A DNA stretch of 64,000 nucleotides from Pseudo-nitzschia pungens. Taxonomy: Eukaryota; Bacillariophyta; Bacillariophyceae; Bacillariales; Bacillariaceae. Shown here piece after piece: positions 1-10,730 of this stretch (the first letter of the stretch is position 1; every line of letters begins with the position of its first letter). The stretch is from assembly GCA_037355855.1 (NCBI GenBank), contig CM074758.1:4995001-5059000 (forward strand). Direction: 5' to 3'. The notes below the pieces were generated by a model. That model saw only the letters and a list, made by a program, of their open reading frames with translations. It was not told where the DNA came from and searched no databases. Position numbers and translations under genes: made by a program.

Positions 1-1204
1 ACAAGCACATGTACCAGCTTAATATTGATTAAAGTATGTCCTAAATATTCTTACATGTGTATGAGATCTTTTTAAGACATTCACGAGGAACTGCACATCC
101 CTATAAATGTTAGTCTTCGTTCAGAATATTTCCCTTATAAATATTTTTTTTCCCCACATGAATATTTTAGTCGTGGGGATACACGATAAGTATCCTTTTA
201 CATACCAAAAAGGAAGTTACCAAAGAGCAATTCTGTCCTTCCCTGGAGTTGTCTTTCTTTATCTTGGGCACATAATCGCTGACATGAAATCTTCCTTTTT
301 GAACCCCTACTAGTAAGTTACCAGTGTATCTCGAAAGGGCAAAATCTGTTTCTACTAGCTACGAAGTAAATACGAAGTAAGGTTACGAAGTAGTAGTACG
401 GTATTACTTCGTATAATATGGCATGACTGCGGTAATTACCGTAAGATTACCGGTAAGTTACGGACCTTCTGAGCATAGAATTGAGTTTTGGTACCATACG
501 TAATACGTACAGTAATCTTATGTATGAATCAGTCTGTAATTTTTATGTTCAAAATCGTACAATTTTTTGTTAGTGGATTGCTACGAAGTAAGATTACCGG
601 CACTTTAATCAGCTAGTTCTACTACTAGCAGTTGATCCCGTAGAGTGCTACAGTGTACAGCACGTACACTACAGTACTGGATCTACAGGTGTCAGCAAAA
701 GGTATGGACAGTACCTTGAATTAAGTACTGTACCTACGTAACCTGACCCTTTATCGAGATACAAATTAGCGTTCTCACAGGATGCTAAGCAGGATGCTGG
801 GCCCTTCTAGTAGAATTTGTACCAAATCTACATACCCCAGTCCTTAGCAGATCAATATTGGGAGATCTATAGGGGGTGCTAACTGTAACATGTTAATGTT
901 ACAATCCTACGAAAGTCTCTAAATGATTATTGAATCCCGCATGATGTACTACTCAATATATGTGGTATTCATGTATGTATGTTTGGTATATATACACATA
1001 CAGTTGGATACTGATTGGATATTCAAGTATCAAGATAAATATCAAGAGTCTTATGACTCGCTGATAACAATCTTTGATCGCTCATTCATTCTAGTATACT
1101 CAAGAAATCATTCCCATCTCGTAAAGTATTCAACCATTCACAATTTCTTTAATCACACCAATTTATTAACCTATCGCGTACCACTCCATCTAATTCTACC
1201 CTAG
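1..1204. other. Non-coding flank, low-complexity TACGAAGTA-rich DNA
   Basis: I see no gene here. Positions 355-600 are rich in TACGAAGTA and GGTAAGATTACCGG-like words that recur across the window in intergenic DNA. Positions 781-890 hold one unit of the roughly 150-bp repeat (here called R3) that is tandem at 19617-20456 and, inverted, at 24140-24838. The short open frames have no family resemblance. Confidence 0.5.
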
Positions 1205-1335
1205 AGTGTTACCCAGTAAGAATTACTGTCCGCTTGAAAGTAGAAGACAAAGACAAGAACTCAGTACTGAATCCAAAACATCCTTTATCCTAAACAACAG
1301 GTGTACATCAATACCCTGACAAACAAAAAGAAACA

Positions 1336-1830
1336 ATGCCAATCGAAATCTACGAATCGATCGAACGGAACAACCGCAATCTTGGATACGATAGGTCAAA
1401 CACCAAATCGACTGCACACCAAATTGATCGAACGCTACAAATCAACATGCTGGCAGGACTTTACAGAGATCCTCCAATCAATTACATCCCTTCCTTCAAG
1501 AGGAGCAAGCCAAAGCTCACCAAGCTCTCCATTACAGATGCAAATGGACACCAAGACAGCATGAAAATCCCTCTATTCACCAACAAGGGAGGACTAGAGG
1601 AATTCCTATTCCTCAAAGAAGCCTTCAGCACAAATGCCGCGAAGCTTCTAGGATTACCAATTAACAAATACATCGACCACTTCAATCGATGTCTCTCTGT
1701 TGACGCTCAAACAAAATGGAGAGCCTTAACAAGCAACCAACGTTGATATCCACCAACACTCAGTGGATACCAGCAAGCAATCAGCGATGATTGTATCAAG
1801 CAAGACTACTGCAATGCAACAGATGCAACA
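1336..1830 (+). pseudogene. Copia-type gag, N-terminal part (split by a transposon)
   Basis: This is the N-terminal part of a retrotransposon gag-like protein, the RNA-packaging capsid of a Copia-type element. The frame opens with MPIEIYESIERNN and reaches a gag-like stretch, KWRAL. A TGA at 1744-1746 interrupts it, after which the same frame stays open to 1830, where a 5,898-bp element begins. The frame resumes at 7729. Since 5,898 is a multiple of three, deleting the insert restores the frame across the junction. The zinc-knuckle part is in the downstream half. I infer one gag gene broken by a TGA and a transposon. The family assignment rests on the acidic C-terminal half and the knuckle, so it is moderate. 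Confidence 0.55.
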
Positions 1831-2104
1831 TCCGAAAACTGTTTCGCGACCCATCGCGACCAATCGCGACCGGATCGCGACCCAATCGCCACTTGTCTCA
1901 GAAAAATGCGACCCCAATTTTTTATTTCACAACCTTTTTTCCACTATTCTCAACCTTATTTCTCCTTTTTCTCGATCCCCACATCGTTTTCAGGAAAATG
2001 TTCTGATCTAGACCCTGATATTCAGTCCCTCGTCACCCTTTCATTCCATTTTACACATTTGACACATTTGACTCAACATAACAAATAATTTTTAATCAGA
2101 TTTA

Positions 2105-3285
2105 CTTCAATCACACAAAAGTGACAGCAAGCAGCAACCAATGCGTCGATAATACAGGGGGGAAAGCAAGCAGCAGCAACGCGTCGATAATACAGAGGGG
2201 GGACAGCAAGCAGCAACCAACGCGTTGATAATACAGGGGGGGACAGCAAGCAGCAGCAACGCGTCTCGATAATACAAACGCGTCGATAATACAGGGGGGA
2301 CAGCAAGCAGCAAGCAGCAACGCGTCGATAATACAGCAGGGGGGACAGCAAGCAGCAACCAACGCGTCGACAATACAGGAGGGACAGCAAGCAGCAGCAA
2401 CGCGTCGATAATACAGGGGGGGACAGCAAGCAGCAACGCGTCGATAATACAAACGCGTCGATAATACAGGGGGGGGTGGACAGCAAGCAGCAGCAACGCG
2501 TCGATAATATAGGGGGGGGGACAGCTAGCAGCAACGATCTGTTGCTCCTGCAAGCTGCAACGCATCGATAATACAGGGGGGACAGCAAGCAGGAACCAAC
2601 GCGTCGATAATACAGGGGCGGACAGCAAGCAGCAGCAAGCAGCAACGCATCGATAATACAAACGCGTCGATAATACAAACGCGTCGATAATACAAACGCG
2701 TCGATAATACAGGGGGGACAGCAAGCAGCAACAAGTAGCAACGCATCGATAATACGAACGCGTCGATAATACAAACGCGTCGATAATACAAACGCGTCGA
2801 TAATACAGGGGGGACAGCAAGCAGCAAGCAGCAACGCGTCGATAATACAGGGGGGGGATAGCAAGCAGCAGCAGCAAGCAGCAGCAACGCGTCGATAATA
2901 CAGGGGGGACAGCAAGCAGCAACGCGTCGATAATACAGAGGGGGGACAGCAAGCAGCAGCAACGCGTCGATAATACAGAGGGGGGACAGCAAGCAGCAGC
3001 AACGCGTCGATAATACAGGGGGGGGACAGCAAGCAGCAAGCAGCAACGCGTCGATAATACAAACGCGTCGATAATACAGGGGGGGGTGGACAGCAAGCAG
3101 CAGCAACGCGTCGATAATATAGGGGGGCACAGCAAGCAGCAAACAGCAGCAACGCGTCGATAATACAGGGGGGACAGCAAGCAGCAACGCGTCGATAATA
3201 CAGGGGGGATAATACACGAGAATATTTTTTAAAGAACTATCGCGTCGACAGCAAGCAGCAACGCGTCGATAATACAGGGAGGAAC
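2105..3285. repeat. ACGCGTCGATAATACAG minisatellite array
   Basis: About 30 variable units combine ACGCGTCGATAATACAG, a G-run of 4 to 10 bases, and ACAGCAAGCAGCA words; unit length varies because the GCAGCA and G-run parts change. The reverse strand stays open in all three frames for hundreds of bases because the unit lacks stops, which gives long open frames rich in CCLL and YYRR. I treat those as repeat artefacts. Related arrays occur at 21109-21245, 56822-56990 (inverted) and 63596-63745. Confidence 0.85.
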
Positions 3286-3914
3286 GCTCCTTTCTTCAAA
3301 TAACGAAAACCGATCGATCCGCTCCTTTCTGCAACAACGGAAAACCGATCGATCCGTTGCTCTCATTGTCAACAACTAAAAATCGTAGGAGTATTTCGTT
3401 CAATCCGTCGCTCCTGTTCTCAACAACCGAAAATTGTAGGGGTGTTTCGTTCGATCCGATCGTACCTTCGTCGTTGTCGACCCTCTCTGGAGCGACCGTA
3501 CTTTCGACGCCGATCGTTGCCGTCATTCCCCTATGGAAAGACGAAAGTAAAAATAACAACAAACATCCTGTTAGAAGCGATCGTAGCGATCGTACCCCCG
3601 TCGGCCCTCTGTGGAGCGATCGTACCCGATCGTCCCGGTCCGAAGCGATCGTACCTTCCTCTTTGTCGTTGCCGTCGTTCCCCTATGGAAAGACGAAAGT
3701 AAAAACAACAACAAACACCCTGTTAGAAGCGATCGTAGCGACCGTACCACCGTCGTCCCCCTCTGGAGCGATCGTACCTTCGTCATCGTCGTCGTCCGTC
3801 TCCGCACCAATCGGTTGTGAGTTTCGTCTTCGTTGTTTTCAATATCAGTACGTCGTATATCTGGGTAAGCCAGGTAGTTCCAGGACTTCAACACACCCGA
3901 CCTCCGTGATATGA
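3286..3914 (+). repeat. GATCGTAC-rich region with a 152-bp direct duplication
   Basis: Words such as GATCGTACC and CTCTGGAGCGATCG recur. A block containing CTATGGAAAGACGAAAG begins at 3531 and again at 3683, a period of 152 bp, with about 90 percent identity by eye. A 185-codon open frame runs across it (3357-3914), but it matches no family I recognise and follows the duplicated structure, so I do not call a gene. Confidence 0.6.
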
Positions 3915-4690
3915 ATCAGACAACAGTGCAGAAAGCAAGAGCGGCCATTCTCAAGCTCCCCACAGCATGTGTGTCTTCTTCAAAGGAGATGGTCCCGGTG
4001 CCTGATGGCTAGGTTAAACTGGACCGGCCAGAATATTCCGATGCAAGAATTGAAACGAAAATGAAAATTATGACACATCCTGTACGAGGGAGATGTGGGG
4101 CGGAAAATCGATCTGCCACCGTGACGTAGTGCTTTAGTGCTTTATTACAGTGCTTTATTACGTGTGCTTTACGGTACTGTGTGTACAGGCTGAGTGGAAA
4201 AAATGACAGCAATGTACGTACTTTACAGTACTAAGTGTACAGGCTGAGAAAAAAAATGACAGGTCTGTGCATACCCGTTCCTAGTAGGTACCGACAGTAC
4301 GTACAGGCTGGGGATGTGTAGGTTTCCAGTACGGTGTAAACGGTACGTATAAACTGTACGTACGGTACTGGTACAAATCTTTTGGCGGTACGTATAAACT
4401 GTACGTACGGTACTGGTACAAATCTTTTGGCGCGAAGTGGTGGAGGTACGGTAACTTAGTGTTGGTACATATTATACAGGATGAGCCTTCCCCGAGATGG
4501 TGGTAGCATTAAAAGATGGAGAGAACACCTGTTTAGCAGTAGTAGACAGTAATAGTGGCACTACTGGATTGTATGCAGTTGGTATTGTTGGTTCGAGTCC
4601 CATCACGGGAATGTCTTTTGCTACATCACGGCTACATCACGATGCAATAGAAATATTTTTGCTGCGAAGCACATGTCACAATAAGTGAGC
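3915..4690. other. Non-coding spacer with a 44-bp tandem duplication
   Basis: This is AT-rich, TACGGTACTG-rich DNA inside element 1. A 44-bp unit containing GTACGTATAAACTGTACGTA occurs twice in tandem at about 4341-4430. A B-box-like GGTTCGAGTCC lies near 4591, but no tRNA cloverleaf could be built around it. No gene seen. Confidence 0.5.
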
Positions 4691-4699
4691 TATTCAGTT

Positions 4700-6110
4700 A
4701 TTCAATGGTGACACCGAAATTATTGGTGCTTTTGGAATGCTTCTTTTTGAATACTCTTGCCCATGCATAGGATCAGGAATATTCACACTGGAATCACACA
4801 AAAATTGACCACATTCATTCAGATATTTGATTTTACAGTATTTTCTAGTAAATTTTCCAGTAGTGGACCAAATATTAATTATTCAGTGGTGACATCCAAA
4901 TTTTCAATGATTTTTGAATACTTCTTTTTGAATACTCTTGCCCATGCACAGGATGAGAAATATTCACACTGGAATCACACAAAGATTGGCCAGATTCATT
5001 CAGATATGTGATTTTACAGTATTTTCTAGTAAATTCCACAGTACTGGGCCAAATATTAATTATTCAGTGGTGACATCCAAACTATTGGTGATTTTTGAAT
5101 ACTTCTTTTTGAATACTCTTGCCCATGCATAGGATGAGGAATATTCACACCGGAATCACACAAATATTGGACAGATTCATTCAGATATTTGATTTGGTAC
5201 TTTTTTCTAGTGAATTCCGCAGTAGTGGAACAAATATTAATTATTCTGTGGTGACATCCAAATTATAGGTGATTTTTAAATACTTCTTTTTGCATACTCT
5301 TGCCCATGCATAGGATCAGGAATATTCACACTGGAATCACACAACTATTGGCCAGATTCATTCAGATATTTGATTTTAGAGTGTTTTCTACTAAATGCTG
5401 AGGTACTGGGCCAAATATTGATTATTCAGTGGTGCCATCCAAATTATTGGTGATTTTTGAATACTTCTTTTTGCATACTCTTGCCCATGCACAGGATGAG
5501 AAATATTCACACTGGAATCACACAAACATTGGCCAGATTTGTTCAGATATTTGATTTGGTACTTTTTTCTAGTGAATTCCGCAGTAGTTAACCAAATATT
5601 AATTATTCAGTGGTGACACCCATACCATTGGTGATTTTTGAATACTTCTTTTTGCATACTCTTGCCCGTGCATAGGATGAGGAATATTCACACTGGAATC
5701 ACACAAATATTTGCCAGATTCATTCAGATATTTGATTTGGTACTTTTTTCTAGTAAATTCCGCAGTAGTTAACCAAATATTAATTATTCAGTGGTGACAC
5801 CCAAATTATTGGTGATTTTTGAATACTTCTTTTTGCATACTCTTGCCCGTGCATAGGATGAGGAATATTCACACTGGAATCACACAAATATTTGCCAGAT
5901 TCATTCAGATATTTGATTTGGTACTTTTTTCTAGTAAATTCCGCAGTAGTTAACCAAATATTAATTATTCAGTGGTGACACCCAAATTATTGGTGATTTT
6001 TGAATACTTCTTTTTGCATACTCTTGCCCATGTATAGGATGAGAAATATTCACACTGGAATCACACAAAGCTTGGCCAGACTCATTCCGATATTTGATTT
6101 GATGGTATAT
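4700..6110. repeat. 181-bp satellite array, family A
   Basis: Eight head-to-tail units can be tracked by the word GCCCATGCA or its variants at about 4758, 4939, 5121, 5302, 5482, 5663, 5844 and 6025, a period of 180-182 bp. Each unit carries GTGACAYCCAAA, CACTGGAATCACACAAA and TTTTCTAGTRAAT. The last units are the most alike, which suggests local amplification. Family B at 30777-31790 has the same period and shares several words. No open frame is conserved between units. Confidence 0.92.
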
Positions 6111-6459
6111 TTACTGAGGTAGTACTATTCTTGCTGCTTGTAATAGTAGTACAGTTATACACTGCTGCTACATACTACTGCAGTGCGTAGGTAGTAGTAC
6201 ATAAGAGATAGTCAAAAATTATGGCGCAGCAGGGCAGGCTCTCTGTGGTTTAGGTGGCGCGCGATATCACCATCAGGTTTCTACTGGTTTCTACTATTAC
6301 TTCAGTACGGTACACACTACTAGTAGTAACTCTACTGCTATCATGTAGAAGAAATCAATTCTCAGCAAATAAATGCATGACAGAAAATGCATGTGTCGTA
6401 AATCTTACTTCACATAATTTTGGGTCGGAATGGAACAAGAAAGACGGCAACTGGAAATG
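6111..6459. other. Spacer between satellite and intron-like repeats
   Basis: Non-coding. It contains GTCAAAAATTATGGCGC at about 6213, which recurs at about 31911, the equivalent point after the second satellite array. That shared junction ties the two mosaic elements together. Confidence 0.6.
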
Positions 6460-6553
6460 GTAAGTGAACCACATCAAGGTTGGAGGAGGTATTAATAATG
6501 GATTTTGATTCGTCTAACTGTGCATCATTGACTTGCCTGCTTGCTCCTGATAG
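6460..6553 (+). other. Intron-shaped repeat unit 1 (GTAAGT...TAG)
   Basis: A 94-nt segment begins GTAAGTGAACCACATCAAG, contains TCTAACTG as a branch-site-like word about 40 nt from its end, and ends with a pyrimidine-rich TTGCCTGCTTGCTCCTGATAG. This matches the layout of a spliceosomal intron: donor, branch point, pyrimidine tract and acceptor. Homologous units lie at 6614-6701 and five times at 32044-32866. No coding exons are recognised around it. Confidence 0.5.
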
Positions 6554-6613
6554 GGAGGCGACTGCAACTGCTGATGAAGTAGGATGCAATGGCAAATGAA
6601 ATACAATGCGACG

Positions 6614-6701
6614 GTGAGTAAACCGCATCAAGATCTGGGGTATTGATAATGGATTTCAATTGTTCTAATTCTGCATTGAGTTGCCTGCTTGCTACTGATA
6701 G
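6614..6701 (+). other. Intron-shaped repeat unit 2 (GTGAGT...TAG)
   Basis: An 88-nt segment begins GTGAGTAAACCGCATCAAG, contains TTCTAATTCTG, and ends TTGCCTGCTTGCTACTGATAG-like. It is homologous to unit 1 and to the array at 32044-32866. The 60 nt between units 1 and 2 would be the intervening exon-like segment; its length is a multiple of three but it has no recognised coding content. Confidence 0.5.
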
Positions 6702-6916
6702 GGAAGAATCAACTTTAATGCGACGGGGCAACTGAAAAATGATGCAACGGGGCAACTGACACATATTGCGATCGCAAGACAAATATGATGGGATCGCAAC
6801 TGACAAAATGATGCGATTGCAACTGATGAAATATGATGCGATGTGAGGAGACCTTTACTGGCAGTACAGATACCGGTATGGATGAAATTATCACGATGAC
6901 CATTATTTAAAAATCG

Positions 6917-7260
6917 TTTGAACCAAAATTTGTGTGGTGTGCATGAGGACGAAGACGATCGGAGCAAAGAGCAACGACGATTTCAAGGACGACGAAGACG
7001 ATCGAAGCGAAGAGCAACGACGATTTCAGAGAGGACGACGAAGCCAATCGAAGCAAAGAGCAACAACAATTTCAGAGAGGACGACGATTTCAGGGAGGAC
7101 GACGAAGAGGAAGGCAATTTGGAGTGAAGAGCAACGACGACTTCAGGGAGGACGAAGACGATCGAAGCGAGAAGCAACAGACGATCGAAACGAAGAGCAA
7201 CGACGATTTCAAGGACGACGACTTCTTTTAACGAACCAAAATTTGTGTGTGGGTGTGTGA
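6917..7260 (+). repeat. CAACGACGATTTC / GGACGACGA purine-rich array
   Basis: Irregular repeats of GAGCAACGACGATTTCA and GGACGACGAAGACGATCG are bounded by the direct repeat GAACCAAAATTTGTGTG at about 6917 and 7234. A 108-codon open frame rich in R, E and D crosses it, but its composition mirrors the repeat, so no gene is called. Confidence 0.6.
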
Positions 7261-7728
7261 GAAAATTGAACAGAGAATAAACAATTATTAGAGTAATATC
7301 AATATTTATCAAAAGAAAGACTCATATTTTGCATCATAGTGTTTCAAAATTTTTTTTCATGGGGGTCGCGATTCCTGGGCTTCGGGTAATAATTGTGATT
7401 TTTGTGATGAATTTCTTGAGGGGTGTGATGGGAAATACTTTGTGTCGGGATGAGAAATCAATTTTTGGGAGTGAATTTCTGCAACAGTCTCATAATATAT
7501 AATGATGGTAGGGTCGGTAATAATGAGTCAGATTGAAAAAAAATTTGGGTCGAGTTTGAATTTTATTTTTTTTTTTCCGTAATTTTCGTAATTGAGGTAG
7601 TAACTGGGTCGCGATTGGGGTTGCGAATCGCGAGAGAGCTAGGAATCGAGCTACGTCAAAATGAGCCAGGAATAAATCGCGACCCCCCTAAATAAATTCT
7701 TGGGAGGGGTCGCGAAACAGTTTTCGGA
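7261..7728. other. Right end of element 1
   Basis: AT-rich non-coding DNA with GGGTCGCGA words, ending in the inverted terminus at 7708-7728. No gene seen. Confidence 0.6.
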
Positions 7729-8496
7729 CGAAAAGACCACATCATGCATACATACTTCCGAATGCTGAAGAAGCCAAGCAATGTCTCTTGTAAAGACCAT
7801 GCAGACCGAATGCAAATCCTCTTTAAATACACAAAAAGACTCCAAGGCCACGGCGCTGACCTATCAGCAACAGAAGCCAAGACCATTCTGCTACACAGCT
7901 TTCCAAACAAGTGGATCAACAGCTACTATGGTCTAATCCACCAAGGAATCCAAGAAGACACCACCACTGTACAATTTATAGTGGACCACATGAGCTGGTG
8001 CTTAGAACGCCAAGCCAAACAAAATCAACGTTCGTACGATTCTGATCACGATGACAACAACAGCTCTGATTCAGATGCTGACAACAATAACAATAACTCC
8101 AATTTGGACAGTGACAGCGATGCTGAATCCGAAGAAGAAGAGAAAGAGCAAGAGCCATCTGGTGGCAAAAGAAAATATAAGAATCCCTGCAGGATCCCAG
8201 GACATGACCACGATTGGTCCGAATGCCCAAGAAAGAACAGATATTCCAAAAGAAATAAGAGCACCAATAGCAGCAACAGCAGCAACAACAGCACTGCTAT
8301 GGCTCCTAGCAATGAAACTGGAACCACTGCTTCCAATGAATCCTTCCAAGCCCACATGAAACAGGCCATGGAATCATACTGCGTCCAACATGATGGGACG
8401 CTTGAAAGAACTATCGAAGGCACCATTATCTTCAAGCCCAAACAACCTCAATTTCAAAAGAGACCTATCACTGTACCGGCTACACAAGCCCGGTAA
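7729..8496 (+). pseudogene. Copia-type gag, C-terminal part with zinc-knuckle-like motif
   Basis: This continues the gag frame broken at 1830. It carries a UBN2-like helical gag stretch (CKDHADRMQILFKYTKRL and ILLHSFPNKW), an acidic low-complexity segment rich in D, N, S and E, then a metal-binding motif CRIPGHDHDWSEC followed by a basic/Asn-Ser tail. That order (helical gag core, acidic linker, knuckle) is usual for Copia gag. The frame ends at 8496 and is followed within 100 bp by an LTR, so this element had gag but no pol, or lost it. Translation here would need its own start, for example at 7744. Confidence 0.65.
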
Positions 8497-8594
8497 CCAA
8501 AGACTCCTCACAATCCAGCACCGTGCCTCCAGCTCCCCTGGACCTGGATGCCAGCTCAGCCGGAACTGTCCTGTGCTTAGGGGGGATACTGAAC

Positions 8595-9411
8595 TGTGTT
8601 GATATTTGCCTGCTGGCAATAGGAGAACATTAACAAAAGGACAGCACAGAGTGCTGGCAAATAGTGAGACTACAGAGGATACTGTTCTGATGCTATTACA
8701 TACACTCAGTTACTACAAGATACTCCCCTAGAGGTACAAAGGGATTGTTGGAAGGGGAGGGCATGATAGTAGGTGTTTATTTGCGCTGATATTGTTCGTC
8801 AGCAAGTAGGTGATAACAATAACAATAATACCACGTGGAGTCCTGGCAAATAGTGAGGCTACAGTGGATACTGTTCAAGCTCTATTGCATACACTTAGAT
8901 ACTACAAGATACTTCCCTAGAGGTACATTGGAATCGATCATGGGGAGGGCGTGATAGGTTGTTTATTTTAGAGTGAAAAAGAAAGAGTGAAAGGAGCTGA
9001 GCCAAAGCGCTCAGCTCTGTATCGTGACAGCGCTCCGCTAATTTGTAGGATAACAGAGCTCTGTAGCTCCAGTACTGTATTCTACGGAGTAGCGTAGCGC
9101 TTAATTAAATCCAATCGTGTGCGTGCTTAGCTCGCTAGCTTGAGCTAACTTGCTGGGTAACTGTCTGGGTCAGGTATCCGGTCATAGTATATAATGTACA
9201 CCAATGACCTGACCCCGGCGGTAGCATAGTATCTTAGCATGGTATCATGGTAGGTTAGCATCTCCAGTATCTCTTAGCATTAGCAACCCTAACCCTGTAG
9301 CATTTAGCTACACTATTGCGGGTGCTATACTCGGGGTACGTACAACTCCTGGTACAAATCGTACGCGACAACCCTAGTACCTTCGGAGTTAGCACCTATA
9401 CCAAACAGGAT
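8595..9411 (+). mobile_element. 3' LTR of the gag element, left part (R1 family)
   Basis: It starts TGTGTTGATAT just after a purine-rich TTAGGGGGGATACTGAAC tract and matches the start of the complete R1 copy at 40793 (TGCGTTGATAT). A block containing CCCTAGAGGTAC and GGGGAGGGCRTGATAG is duplicated inside it (about 8655-8790 and 8845-8960). The LTR is interrupted at 9411 by a nested unit and resumes at 19354. The hairpin GGTCAGG...CCTGACC around TATATAAT (9167-9216) may hold the LTR promoter. Confidence 0.6.
9167..9216 (+). promoter_or_regulatory. Candidate LTR promoter: TATA word in a hairpin loop
   Basis: GGGTCAGGTATCCGGTCAT and ATGACCTGACCCC form an imperfect inverted repeat around AGTATATAATGTAC. 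The same arrangement is kept in nearly all R1 copies, for example near 18845, 21465, 22150 and 41255. A TATA box is plausible, but no transcription start is known. Confidence 0.3.
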
Positions 9412-10294
9412 TATGAAGATATTCAAGGTGGTGCTATGATCTGTGCTAAGGCCCCTGTGTAGGAGAGTGTACTGGGGCTACAGGCAGCAGCCTCCAGTAA
9501 CTGACTAACAGGTGCTGGGCTGAGTGCTAGAGCTGTGTGCTAAATGGTTAGCAACAGGCTTAGCAACAGGCTTAGCAGCAGACCTATATCCTACTATCCT
9601 GTTTAGTATGGATGCTAGCAGAGTTTACTAGGGTCGCCGTGTACGATTTGTACCAATCGTACGTACCCCGAGTAAAGCACCTTTTTATGGTGTAGCTAAA
9701 TGCTACAGGGTTAGGGTTGCTAAGGCTACGAGATACTGATGGTGCTAACCTACCATAATATCATGCTAAGATACGATGCTACCGCCGGGGTCGGGTCATT
9801 GGTGTATAATATGTACCATGACTGGATGCCCGGCCCAAACAGTTATCAAACGTGCTAGCATAAGTGAGCTAGCACACGATTCGGTCTAATTAATCGGAGG
9901 TACCTACGATACTCCGATACGGGACGCTACTCGTAGGGTACAGTACCAGAGCTACAGGAGTTCTGTTATTATACGAGTTAGCGAGTTAGCGAATCGATGT
10001 CACGATACAGAGCTGAGCGCTTTGGCTCAGCTCCTTTCACTCTTTTCTTTACACTCTAAAATAGACGCCTATCATGCCCTCCCCTTTCGATCGATTCCGA
10101 TGTACCTCTAGGGAAGTGCCTTGTATTGCCTAAGTGTATGCAATAGACCTTGAACGGTCCACTGTAGACTCACGATTTGCCAGGACTTTATGTATTGTTA
10201 TTGTTAAGGCTTTCCCCTATTTTTAGGCCAGTATGAAACAGTTTATATCTACGAGTCGTTCCCCGAAGACCGCTGACGAGCGGATATCAACGCA
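9412..10294 (-). repeat. Left 883-bp terminal repeat (R1, reversed)
   Basis: It begins TATGAAGATATTCAAGG and ends GATATCAACGCA, and pairs with 18467-19349. It is R1 in reverse relative to 8595 and 40793. It holds three copies of the 12-bp TTGCTAAGCCTG-type unit and a TATA hairpin. Confidence 0.8.
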
Positions 10295-10730
10295 GTTTAT
10301 CAGACCCACCGCTTGACCCACTACGAACCGGGACGCCGGCTAGAGCGCGTGACGAAACCCAGCTGGCTGATCACCACTGGCATCCATGCCTACACTTGGA
10401 TGTAAAACCTCAGCTGAAACTGGACCAGCAGCTGACATCGTGAGATCCCTGATGTTAATGGGGAGCCCTTCCCCAGCAAACGCGCAATACGACCGGAGCC
10501 CACACATCCACCTCTGGGGCCTGTTGATACGCAGTTGTTGATACAGTAGATGAGCGTCATGGTGGCACCATGGAGGCTCGATCCGGTAGGGGAAGGAGCA
10601 GGACGTGGAGAAAGCAGCGTCCATGATTCCCTGTTATTTTACAGGATTCAAGGGGGACGCTCGCTTGCCATGGATGGAACCACACTGGAAAAAGAAAAGA
10701 ATTTTCGTGGAGACAGACCACCACGTACTT
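10295..10730. other. Unrecognised spacer left of the palindrome
   Basis: This 436-bp stretch lies between the left terminal repeat and the left palindrome arm. It is more GC-rich than its surroundings. Short open frames on both strands show no family I recognise. It is not duplicated on the right side of the palindrome. Confidence 0.4.

Larger units (their letters stand above)
1831..7728. mobile_element. Non-coding mosaic transposon with inverted termini (element 1)
   Basis: The left end reads TCCGAAAACTGTTTCGCGAC and the right end is its reverse complement; about 21 bp match perfectly. Subterminal ATCGCGACC repeats follow on the left, and GGTCGCGA-type words precede the right end. The interior holds no recognisable transposase. 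Its modules are, in order: ACGCGTCGATAATACAG minisatellite (2105-3285), a 152-bp repeat (3480-3790), a 181-bp satellite (4700-6110), intron-shaped repeats (6460-6701) and a CAACGACGATTT array (6917-7260). It interrupts a gag gene and its removal restores the frame. I could not find a target-site duplication, so the superfamily is open. The same left end recurs at 63307. Confidence 0.7.

Noticed and set aside
923..1204. 93-codon frame upstream of gag
   Set aside because: Composition is low-complexity, with many Ile and Tyr codons, and no family features.
2073..3217. Long minus-strand open frames (up to 359 codons) rich in YYRRVAACC
   Set aside because: They run through a minisatellite that lacks stop codons in several frames; the same array is open in all three minus frames, so the frames are not evidence of a gene.
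3357..3914. 185-codon plus-strand frame
   Set aside because: It follows a 152-bp duplication rich in GATCGTAC and matches no known family.
4487..4610. tRNA-like segment with a perfect B box GGTTCGAGTCC
   Set aside because: I could not fold a cloverleaf with paired acceptor and T stems; an A box is only loosely matched. It may be a decayed tRNA-derived repeat.
4700..6110. CRISPR-like array
   Set aside because: Repeats are 181 bp, contiguous and without unique spacers; the sequence is eukaryotic satellite DNA.
9280..9300. Telomere-like CCCTAACCCTGTAGC
   Set aside because: It is a single fixed word inside the R1 LTR and occurs in every R1 copy, so it is not a telomere or interstitial telomere array.
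10280..10294. GGTATCAACGCAG-like word resembling a cDNA-synthesis adaptor
   Set aside because: GATATCAACGCA is the natural terminus of the R1 repeat in three copies with matching flanks, so it is not library contamination.
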